A stretch of 64,000 bases of DNA from positions 4,382,001-4,446,000 of the forward strand of contig NZ_CP114029.1 of NCBI RefSeq assembly GCF_026898155.1. Reading direction: 5' to 3'. Source of the stretch: Jiella pelagia (GTDB lineage Bacteria; Pseudomonadota; Alphaproteobacteria; Rhizobiales; Rhizobiaceae). The first letter of the stretch is position 1. Every line of letters begins with the position of its first letter. The notes below the pieces were generated by a model that made no database searches, had not been told where the DNA came from, and saw only the letters and a program-made list of their open reading frames with translations. Below, one piece after another: positions 57,328-64,000 of this stretch. The position numbers and the translations under genes are program-made.

Positions 57328-58680
57328 GCGACGTCCTTCAGTGTGTGTCCGCCACGCCCGGGCAGGAGCCCCGTCACCGGGCGGCTGGCGGCGATCTCGC
57401 CTTCGGCGGCGTAGGCCTCGTGCCGCTGCTCGACCTTCGGCAGATCGTAGAGATAGTTGACCATCAGGCCATGCGCCTGGGCAAGGCCGCGGCGCGACGG
57501 GTCGCCCATATGCATGATGCGGTTCAAAACTGCGCCATTGCCGAGATGGAAGCGGGCGACGGGATCCAGCGGCTGGCCGTCACCGCGCTTCGCCCTGAGG
57601 AAATACCGGGCGGCGAGCGACAGGATGCCGGGCCGCGCCTCCTCGATCTGGGCCGGATCGGCCTGCCAGTCGGTCTCCGAGACGATTTCGATCGCGCGTT
57701 TCTCCGCCGGCTCGAGCCGCTCGCGAAGCTCCTTCGGCAGGGCGTCGATCCAGGCCGAAAAGCCCGGCACCGGCGAGAGGGTGACGAAGGTCTTGAGGCT
57801 GGAGAAATGCTCCTTCAGATCCTCGGCCACCTGCTTGATCAGGAAGGAGCCGAAGGAGACGCTGGCAAGTCCCTTGTGGCAATTGGAGATCGAATAGAAG
57901 ACCGCGGTCTGGGCGTCCTCGGCGGCGATGATCTCGCGTTCGGGATCGAGCACCGTGGCGATGGAGGCCGGGATCTCGTCGGTCAGCGCCACCTCGACGA
58001 AGATCAGCGGATCGTCCGGGATCGAGGGGTGGAAGAAGGCGAAGCAGCGGCGGTCGGCGGGGGCGAGGCGCTGGCGCAACTCGTCCCAGTTGCCGATGGC
58101 GTGGACTGCCTCGTAGTGGATGATCTTCTCGAGGATCGAGGCCGGCGTGTTCCAGTCGATCGGCCGCAGCAGAAGGAAGCCGCGGTTGAACCACGACTGG
58201 AAGAGGTGCCTCAGATCCTTGTCGACCGGGGCGAGCCGGGCCGGGTCCTTGCGGCAGAGCGGAAGCAGCCGCTCGCGCAGCTTGACCAGCTCGGCGGTGC
58301 CGCCAGGGGCGAGATTGAGCCGGCGGAACAGCTCCTGGCGCGGCGGCTCGGCGATCTGCTGCAGGCGGGCAAGCTGTTCAGCCTCCGGATGATTGGCATA
58401 GGCCGTCGCCGCCTCGGCGAGTTCCGCCGGGTCGGGCGAAAACTCTTCGGCCAGCATGTGGAAGAAGCGCTTGATGCCCTTGTCGTCGAGGCCGCGGACG
58501 CCGCGGATGATCTCCGCTGCCATCCTGACCCCCGTCGCCTCACCGCGCGAGGAGACGAGCCTGTGGCATAGCGCCGCAAGCTCCGGCACGTCGACGCCTT
58601 GCGGCCGTTCCTCGCCCGCGAACCAGGAGCGGGCACCGATCGAGCCTCAACAGATCCGACAGAAGCGAGACGCGGCTCAT
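57324..58680 (-). CDS. matA: malonyl-CoA decarboxylase, frameshifted near the N-terminus as read
   Basis: The enzyme converts malonyl-CoA to acetyl-CoA, the second step of malonate catabolism. The helical N-terminal domain is followed by the GNAT-like catalytic domain with EVALTDEIPASIATVL, AVFYSISNCHKGLASVSFGS (the catalytic Ser/His region) and FVTLSPVPGFSAWIDAL. As read the ORF starts at 58589, but the true start is ATG 58680, overlapping the matM stop. A GAGCCTC at 58642-58648, with one base removed, gives LLSDLLSSIGARSWFAGEER leading into the body. The full protein is about 451 residues. It lies between matM and matB. Confidence 0.9.
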
Positions 58681-60006
58681 CCTCCGGGCCCCATGACAAG
58701 ATTTGGCAGGAACAGCGCGATCTCGGGAAAGACACAGAGAGTCAGAATCCCGAGCATCATGCACAAGACATAGGGCAGGGACCCGCGCAGAATTTGGGCA
58801 AGCGAGATGTCCGGCGCGATGCCGTTGATGACGTAGAGATTGAGGCCGACGGGCGGGGTGATCAAGCCAATCTCCATGTTGATCGTCAGGATCACCGCGA
58901 ACCAATAGGGGTCGAAGCCGGCATTGATGATGATCGGCAAAAGGATCGGCGCGGTCATCAGGATGACGCCCACCGGCGGCAGGAAGAAGCCGGCCACCAG
59001 CAGGAACAGGTTGATCACCCCCATCAGCACCCAGCGATTGACGTCCATGTCGGCGATCGCCTGGGCGATCGTCTGGGTGATGAACATCGAGGAGAGGGCG
59101 AAGGCGAAGAGATCCGCCGCGCCGATGATCAGCATGATCATCACGCTCTCCTTGAGCGTATCCCGGAAGATCACGTTCATCGAGGAGATCTTCCAGGCCT
59201 TGGAAAACACGCCGTAGACCACCGCGACGAGGACGAGGCAGAACAGCGCGCCGACGCCGGCCGCTTCCGACGGTGTCGCGACGCCGCCATAGAGCACCCA
59301 GAGCACGCCGACGATAATGGCGAGGAAGGGCAGGACGCGCGGCAGAGCCGAGAAGCGCTCGCGCATGGTGAAGCTCTGGGTGAGGCTCGGAAAGGCCGAG
59401 GCCGCGCCGTTTGCAGGCGATGATCGTCCAGGCCATGAAGAAGATCGTCAGCATCAGGCCGGGCAGGAGGCCTGCGAGGAACAGCCGGCCGATCGAGGTT
59501 TCCGTGGCGATGCCGTACACGATCATCGTCACGGATGGCGGAATGAGGATGCCGAGCGTGCCGCCGGCGGCGATGGAGCCGGCAGCGATCTCCGCCGGAT
59601 AGCCGCGCTGGCGCATCTCCGGGATGCCCATCTTGCCGATCGCCGCGCAGGTGGCGGGCGAGGAGCCGGAGAGAGCGGCGAAGATCGAGCAGGCACCGAG
59701 ATTGGACAGGACGAGGCCGCCTGGAACGCGGTTCAGCCAGCGGTCGAGCGCCTCGTAGAGGTCCTTGCCGGCGGGCGAGGATGCGACGGCGGCGCCCATC
59801 AGGATGAACATCGGAATGGCGACGAGGCTGAACGGCGAAAGATAGCCGAAGAACTGCTCGCCGACGGTTTCCAGGAAGAACGGGCCGTAGACGGTGAACA
59901 GCGCGCCCATGGAAACGAGCCCGAGAGAAAAGGCGATGGGCGTTCCGACCGCCAGGAGGCCGAGCAGCGCAAACAGCATCACCAGGCCGGCGAGAAGCGG
60001 GCTCAT
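58677..60006 (-). CDS. matM: malonate TRAP transporter large permease, frameshifted as read
   Basis: The DctM-type large subunit of a TRAP importer, normally about 440 residues and 12 helices. The first half carries VAIPMFILMGAAVASSPAGK, CSIFAALSGSSPATCAAIGK and GGTLGILIPPSVTMIVYGIA; the second has GVATPSEAAGVGALFCLVLV and NMEIGLITPPVGLNLYVING. The halves are in different frames, broken at 59382-59388 (GAGGCTC for a presumed GAGCTC); one base less gives GLSELTQSFTMRERFSALPR. It overlaps matQ upstream and matA downstream by ATGA, a tightly coupled operon. Confidence 0.9.
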
Positions 60007-60545
60007 GGGCGGGCCTCCTCGACGGTCTCGCCGAAGAGAACCGGCTCCTGGTCGACCGGATCGGCACCATCGAGGATGAGGCGCAGGATCTCGGCGACAT
60101 ATTGCAGCGCCAGCATCACGGTGCCGACCGGCATCGGCAAAAGCGGCATCCACAAAGGCACGGCCCAGACCGTCTCGGACGTCCAGTCGTTCGACCAGGC
60201 TTCCTCGAAATGCACCCAGCCGGCATAGGCGAGCAGCGTCACGAAGACGAGCGAGAACAGCGCAGCGAGAACCTGCATGGCGAGGCGTATGGGCGGCGCG
60301 GCGGCCATCTGCAGGATGTCGACGTTGACGTGGCCCTTGACGATCAGAACCCAGGGCGCGCCGAGAAAGGTCGCCGCGACAATGGCGTAGGCGGTGTATT
60401 CGGTCTGCCAGACGGTCGACCAGCCGAGCGCATAGCGTACGAACACCATGTGGCTGACGGAGAGGACGGCTGAAAAGAGGAGCGCCGCGGCGAGGACGCC
60501 AAGCACGCTCGAAATCGCCGAAATCACCCTTATGAAACTGCGCAT
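60003..60545 (-). CDS. matQ: malonate TRAP transporter small permease
   Basis: 180 residues, a DctQ-type subunit with four helices: LGVLAAALLFSAVLSVSHMV, AIVAATFLGAPWVLIVKGHV, LAMQVLAALFSLVFVTLLAY and a final segment LPMPVGTVMLALQYVAEILR. The VWQTEYTAYAIVAATFLGAP and KGHVNVDIL blocks are family hallmarks. It forms the membrane complex with MatM and receives substrate from MatP. Confidence 0.9.
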   Translation of the reverse strand: MRSFIRVISAISSVLGVLAAALLFSAVLSVSHMVFVRYALGWSTVWQTEYTAYAIVAATFLGAPWVLIVKGHVNVDILQMAAAPPIRLAMQVLAALFSLVFVTLLAYAGWVHFEEAWSNDWTSETVWAVPLWMPLLPMPVGTVMLALQYVAEILRLILDGADPVDQEPVLFGETVEEARP

Positions 60546-60584
60546 GAGGTCTCCACGGAGCGCGCGAAGGTCGCGGCCAGGCCG

Positions 60585-60609
60585 CGGGGCGGCCCTAAGC
60601 TGCGCCCCG
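60585..60609 (-). promoter_or_regulatory. mRNA hairpin between matP and matQ
   Basis: A 7-bp stem CGGGGCG / CGCCCCG with an 11-base loop in the 118-base gap between matP and matQ. Together with the next hairpin it could terminate part of the transcripts after matP, or protect its 3' end, giving the excess of binding protein typical of TRAP systems. It has no T-run. Confidence 0.45.
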
Positions 60610-60618
60610 TGAGGATGA

Positions 60619-60649
60619 GTGGGGCCCCGGCCGACGGTCGAAGCCCCAC
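60619..60649 (-). promoter_or_regulatory. second mRNA hairpin between matP and matQ
   Basis: Stem GTGGGGC / GCCCCAC (7 bp) with a 17-base loop, 15 bases after the matP stop at 60664. Same proposed role as the hairpin at 60585-60609. Confidence 0.4.
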
Positions 60650-60663
60650 GCGATCGGTCGCCG

Positions 60664-61653
60664 TCACTCGACGGCGAGGGCCTCGTCGATCAGCTTCTGG
60701 CCGTTCGGCACCTTCTCGGCGAAGTTCTTGTAGGATGTCTCCTTGGCGATCTTCAGCCAGGCGTCATAGTCTTCCTTCGACATCTCGACGACCTCGACGC
60801 CGTTCTTCTTGTAGACCTCGATGAGTTCGTCATCGAGCTTCTTGGCCTCGCCGGCGAAATATTCTTCAGCGGCCTGGCCAGCGGCCATCAGAGCCTTCTG
60901 CTGCTCTTCGTTCAGTCGGTCGAAGGAGCGTTTCGACATCAGGATCGGCTCGTACATGAACCACAAGGCGTTTTCGCCCGGCGCCGTCAGGCACTTTGCC
61001 ACCTCGTAGATGCGGTACGAAACCAGCGATCCCGAGGACGTATTCGCGCCGGTCAGGACGTTCTGCTGCATGCCCGTGTAGATTTCCGACGAGGGCATCG
61101 AGGAGATCGACGACCCAGCGCCGACCAGCATCTCCTCGAAGGCGGGACCAGCTGCGCGCAGCACCTGCCCCTTGGCGGTCTCGGGCGAAGAGATGCACTC
61201 CTTCGACGAGACGAAGCCGCCGGCGAGCCATGCGTCGGACAGGACGATGGCACCGGCCTTGTCGACCTCGGCCTTGATGTCCTCCATGAAGGGCGAATCG
61301 TTCAGCCGCGCGGCGCGGTCGTGATTGCCGACGAGGCCGGGCATCAGCGTCGCGGAAAACGCCGGATGACGGCCGGAAGCGTAGTCGAGCGGGAAGGCGG
61401 TGATGTCCACCTGCCCCTTGGTGACGGCGCCCCACTGGTCCTTCGCCTTGAACAGCGATTCACCGGGGAAGACCTGCAAGGCCAGGCCGACATCGGCCTT
61501 TTCAAGCTCCTTGCCGATGAGCTGCACCATCTCGTCGCGCACGTCGCCCTTGCCGCCGGGCCACTGATGCGAGGCGCGAAGCGTGACGTCCTGGGCAAAT
61601 GCCGAGCCGCAAAGGGCAAGGCCGCAGACGGCCGTAAGCAGTAGTCTCTTCAT
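60664..61653 (-). CDS. matP: malonate TRAP transporter periplasmic binding protein
   Basis: 329 residues, a DctP-type solute receptor. The signal peptide is LLLTAVCGLALCGSAFAQ. The mature protein has VTLRASHQWPGGKGDVRDEM, the SSEIYTGMQQNVLTGAN segment and the family-typical LNEEQQKALMAAGQAAEEYF near the C-terminus. In Sinorhizobium the matPQMAB operon encodes malonate uptake and breakdown in this order, and the order here is the same. It is the first gene of the operon, divergent from the GntR gene matR, whose control region lies in the 105-base gap. Confidence 0.9.
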   Translation of the reverse strand: MKRLLLTAVCGLALCGSAFAQDVTLRASHQWPGGKGDVRDEMVQLIGKELEKADVGLALQVFPGESLFKAKDQWGAVTKGQVDITAFPLDYASGRHPAFSATLMPGLVGNHDRAARLNDSPFMEDIKAEVDKAGAIVLSDAWLAGGFVSSKECISSPETAKGQVLRAAGPAFEEMLVGAGSSISSMPSSEIYTGMQQNVLTGANTSSGSLVSYRIYEVAKCLTAPGENALWFMYEPILMSKRSFDRLNEEQQKALMAAGQAAEEYFAGEAKKLDDELIEVYKKNGVEVVEMSKEDYDAWLKIAKETSYKNFAEKVPNGQKLIDEALAVE

Positions 61654-61744
61654 GGTTCATTCCTCCCGTGTTGAAGCTTTGGCTTCCAAGCTCCTCCAAG
61701 CCATTCGGCGACCCAACATCGGCTTGCACACGAAGTCAAGGAAA

Positions 61745-61755
61745 TTGTATACGAA
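61745..61755. promoter_or_regulatory. candidate MatR operator
   Basis: TTGTATACGAA, centred on the palindrome GTATAC, lies in the matP-matR intergenic region immediately before the regulator start. FCD-type GntR regulators bind short palindromes of the TTGTATACAA kind, and the position would let MatR control both directions. Assignment is by position and pattern only. Confidence 0.5.
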
Positions 61756-61758
61756 GTT

Positions 61759-62523
61759 GTGTCGGAACGTCGTCGGTCGAATCGCATGGAACGCAACGCC
61801 AAACTCGCCGGCGAAACAGTTGGGCCGGTCGAGACCGACGCCGAAACGCCTCGGCGTCGGTCGGCCGGCGGCCGGGTCAAGTCCGGCCAGATCCGCGAGA
61901 TGCTCGAGCAGGAGATCGTCACCGGCGAGCGGCTGGCCGGCGAGCGGCTGGACGAGCAGGCCGTCGCCCTGCGCTTCGGCGTGTCCCGCACCCCCGTCCG
62001 CGAGGCGATCAACCAACTCGCCTCGGCCGGGCTCGTCGAACTCATCCCCAACCGTGGCGCCTTCGTGCGCGAGACGGGTCTCGCCGAACTGGTCGAGATG
62101 TTCGAGGTGATGGCCGAGATGGAGGGAATGGCCGGCCGGCTCGCCGCCCGCCGGATCGCGGCCCCGGCACGGGCGCGGCTGCAGGCGGCGCATCTGGCCT
62201 GCGAGAATGCCGCGGCCCGCGAGGCGCCGGACGACTATTATTACGAGAACGAGCGGTTCCATCAGGCGATCTACGATGCCTGTGGCAATGGCTTCCTGGC
62301 CGCCGAGGCGCGCCGGCTGCATCAGCGACTGAAGGCGTTTCGCCGGCTGCAGCTGCGGGTGCCCCACCGCATGCACCAGTCGCTCGTCGAGCATCGCCGG
62401 ATCGTCGCGGCGATCGAGGTGGGCGACGGCGCGACGGCCGAAGCTGAGCTGAAGAGCCACATCATGGTCCAGGGCGAGCGCTTCGCCGATCTCGTCGCCA
62501 GCCTGACGCCGAAGGTGTCTTGA
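61759..62523 (+). CDS. matR: GntR-family (FCD) regulator of malonate genes
   Basis: 254 residues from GTG 61759; ATG 61786 (MERNAKLAGE) is an equally possible start and would avoid overlap with the operator-like site. The winged helix covers about residues 45-110 (LDEQAVALRFGVSRTPVREA, LASAGLVELIPNRGAFVRET). The FCD ligand domain covers about 115-240 (MFEVMAEMEGMAGRLAARRI, ENERFHQAIYDACGNGF with metal-binding His/Asp, VEHRRIVAAIEVGDGATAEA). It is divergent from the matPQMAB operon, as in other rhizobia, where MatR responds to malonate. Confidence 0.87.
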   Translation: MSERRRSNRMERNAKLAGETVGPVETDAETPRRRSAGGRVKSGQIREMLEQEIVTGERLAGERLDEQAVALRFGVSRTPVREAINQLASAGLVELIPNRGAFVRETGLAELVEMFEVMAEMEGMAGRLAARRIAAPARARLQAAHLACENAAAREAPDDYYYENERFHQAIYDACGNGFLAAEARRLHQRLKAFRRLQLRVPHRMHQSLVEHRRIVAAIEVGDGATAEAELKSHIMVQGERFADLVASLTPKVS

Positions 62524-62737
62524 TCGTCTCGAAGTGACGCTGCGGGTATCTGCCGCGAGCGTCGAGGAATTGCGATCGTGACGGTGATGCAGCAACGGGT
62601 GCGCGGACGAAACCGTCCGCCGTCACGGCTTTGTGAGTCGGGAGGGGCGGTTGGTTGCAGCCGTCGCGCGACTAGGTTGCCCGGTATGAGGCGGTCCTGG
62701 AAGGGCCGCCAACCCCCAAACGACGTGGAGTGTACCA

Positions 62738-63269
62738 ATGCTCAGACTTGCCGCCGCCGCCCTGGCTTCGACGCTGCTGGCAACGCCCGCAGCCTTCGCC
62801 CAGACGACTTCCGACATGAGCAACGCCAAGAACATCGAGCCTCAAGGGCACCGACGGGTCCTCCATGGGCACCGCTTCCTTCGTGCCGACGCCCAACGGC
62901 GTCCTCATCGAGGCCGATCTTCAGAACCTGCCGGACGGCACCCACGGTTTCCACATCCACGAGACCGGAACCTGCGAGGGCGACTTCACTTCAGCCGGCG
63001 GGCACTACAACCCGGGTGATCGCGAACACGGCTATATGAGCGAAAACGGACCGCATGCCGGCGACATGCCGAACATCGTCGCCGCGAACGGTTCCGCCAA
63101 GGTTTCCGTCTTCAACTCGAAGGTGACGATGACCGGCGGCGAGGCTCCGCTCGACGACGAGGACGGTTCGGCGCTGATGATCCATTCCGGCGCCGACGAC
63201 TATGCGTCGCAGCCTTCCGGAGACGCCGGGTCGCGGATCGCCTGCGGCGTGATCTACCCGGCGCAGTAA
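62738..63269 (+). CDS. sodC: periplasmic Cu/Zn superoxide dismutase, frameshifted as read
   Basis: The signal peptide is AAAALASTLLATPAAFAQ. Metal and structural residues: GTHGFHIHETGTCEGDFTSA (copper His pair and disulfide Cys), GGHYNPGDREHGYMSENGPH, AGDMPNIVAANG and ALMIHSGADDYASQPSGDAG with SRIACGVI carrying the second Cys. The frame breaks at 62837-62843 (GAGCCTC for a presumed GAGCTC); one base less gives KNIELKGTDGSSMGTASFVP and 176 residues, normal for SodC. The GAGGCTC at 63141 in the same gene is in frame and natural, a useful internal comparison. Confidence 0.9.
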
Positions 63270-63367
63270 TAGCCGCGAGCAACTCTCCGGATGTGTGAGT
63301 GATTGCGCTGCCAGGCCGGGTCGAAGGGACCCGGCGCGGCGCTCCGTGAAAACAGCGTGAGGCCTCG

Positions 63368-63988
63368 TCAGGAGGCCTCGGGCAGCCAGTCCATCCGCCG
63401 ATAGCCTGGGAGGGCCTCGACGCGCTTCAGCCACGCGCCGATTGCCGGGAAGGCGGACAGGCCGAACCCACCTTCCTCGGCGACATGGGTGTAGGCGTAG
63501 AGCGCGATGTCGGCGAGGCTTGCGGCATTGCCGGCCAGCCAGTCAATCGCGGCGAGACGTCGTTCCATGACGGCGAGCGCCTTGAGGCCGCCCTGAAGCG
63601 TCTCCTCGAGCCGCTCCTCGGTGGCGAAGGCGGCGAGGCGCGGATAGATCCTGAGCGAGCGGCGCACGGCGACATGCGGCTCGTGGCTATATTGTTCGAA
63701 GAACATCCACGACAGCATCTCGGACCTCTCGAACGCGTCTTCGGGTACGAAAGGCGTCGCCTCGCCGAGATAGAAGACAATCGCGTTCGATTCGGGCAGG
63801 CAGCGCCCGTCTTCCAGTTCGAGCAGCGGCACCTTGCCGTTCGCATTCTTGGCGAGATAGGCGGGCTGCTGCGTGCCGCTGTCCTCGGTCGAGACGCCGA
63901 TATGGCGGAAAGGCCGGCCCGTCAGCGCGCAAAGAAGCCGCGGCTTGTAGCAGTTGCCGGAGTCCGACATGCCGTAGATCGTCATCAT
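63368..63988 (-). CDS. glutathione S-transferase family protein
   Basis: 206 residues from ATG 63988 (GGAG lies 8 bases upstream; ATG 63985 is adjacent). The thioredoxin-fold half has MTIYGMSDSGNCYKPRLLCA, with the Ser/Cys active-site region, and NGKVPLLELEDGRCLPESNA, the glutathione-binding cis-Pro and Glu-Ser motif. The helical C-terminal half includes WLAGNAASLADIALYAYTHV, the usual fold-stabilising motif with Asp. The substrate is unknown. It is convergent with sodC; both could serve in oxidative defence, but they are separate transcripts. Confidence 0.9.
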   Translation of the reverse strand: MMTIYGMSDSGNCYKPRLLCALTGRPFRHIGVSTEDSGTQQPAYLAKNANGKVPLLELEDGRCLPESNAIVFYLGEATPFVPEDAFERSEMLSWMFFEQYSHEPHVAVRRSLRIYPRLAAFATEERLEETLQGGLKALAVMERRLAAIDWLAGNAASLADIALYAYTHVAEEGGFGLSAFPAIGAWLKRVEALPGYRRMDWLPEAS

Positions 63989-64000
63989 CGCGCCAACTCC

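Overview
This is a GC-rich (about two-thirds G+C) alphaproteobacterial chromosome segment, most likely Hyphomicrobiales (Rhizobiales). The evidence is the dapD...dapE...truA-fmt-def-rmuC neighbourhood, the rhizobial-type general amino acid transporter genes aapJ/aapQ/aapM, a malonate operon in the Sinorhizobium order matP-matQ-matM-matA-matB with a divergent matR, and RIME-like intergenic palindromes. An Aurantimonadaceae-like genus is my guess; I cannot place it further without a search.

Layout. 1-4.1 kb: aapM (cut by the window edge), aapQ, aapJ and a GntR/FCD regulator in one leftward operon. 4.4-9.4 kb: a small membrane protein, then an adaptor, an ATPase and two permeases of a MacAB/FtsX-type ABC exporter. 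9.6-10.7 kb: an IS630-family element. 10.8-16.6 kb: an AraC regulator, a Tat-exported isochorismatase-like hydrolase, a YHS-domain protein, an NmrA-like oxidoreductase and a sorbosone/PQQ-dehydrogenase-like beta-propeller, separated by debris. 16.7-17.0 kb: an IS256 remnant. 17.5-31.4 kb: acyl-CoA dehydrogenase, ChaN-like protein, LOG family protein, dapD, phosphodiester glycosidase, lytic transglycosylase, dapE, a membrane protein, an AT-rich island with an orphan exported protein, truA, fmt, def, rmuC. 31.8-36.0 kb: a trypsin-like protease, small ORFs, a pyrimidine 5'-nucleotidase-like HAD and an EamA transporter. 36-45 kb: a cyclic-nucleotide neighbourhood (Pycsar-type membrane effector, FecR/TPR/beta-barrel protein overlapping a CHASE2 adenylate cyclase, and a convergent Na+/H+ antiporter with a C-terminal cyclic-nucleotide-binding domain). 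45-47.9 kb: P1 peptidase, substrate-binding protein, flavin reductase. 47.9-54.3 kb: molybdenum-hydroxylase accessory genes (CoxD-like AAA, CoxE-like VWA, two XdhC halves, an MPT-binding/MobA-like fusion), DedA and MOSC proteins. 54.6-62.5 kb: a membrane protein and the malonate catabolism and uptake operon with matR. 62.7-64 kb: Cu/Zn superoxide dismutase and a glutathione S-transferase.

The most striking sequence-level signal cuts across genes. Fourteen otherwise ordinary reading frames are broken by one extra base, and each time it sits exactly in the middle of what would be the palindrome GAGCTC, giving GAG-N-CTC. Removing that base restores a conserved protein every time. Only four uninterrupted GAGCTC sites remain in the window. 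I think this is most likely a motif-specific consensus error, for example from a modified SacI-type site, rather than 14 real mutations. Genes marked 'frameshifted' should therefore not be taken as pseudogenes without read-level evidence. Two further frameshifts, in the protease and the IS630 transposase, do not follow this rule.

Functionally the best candidate for a noteworthy system is the cluster at 36-45 kb. A cyclase with an extracytoplasmic CHASE2 sensor is translationally coupled to an outer-membrane-type FecR/TPR/barrel protein. It is flanked on both sides by proteins of families that respond to cyclic nucleotides.
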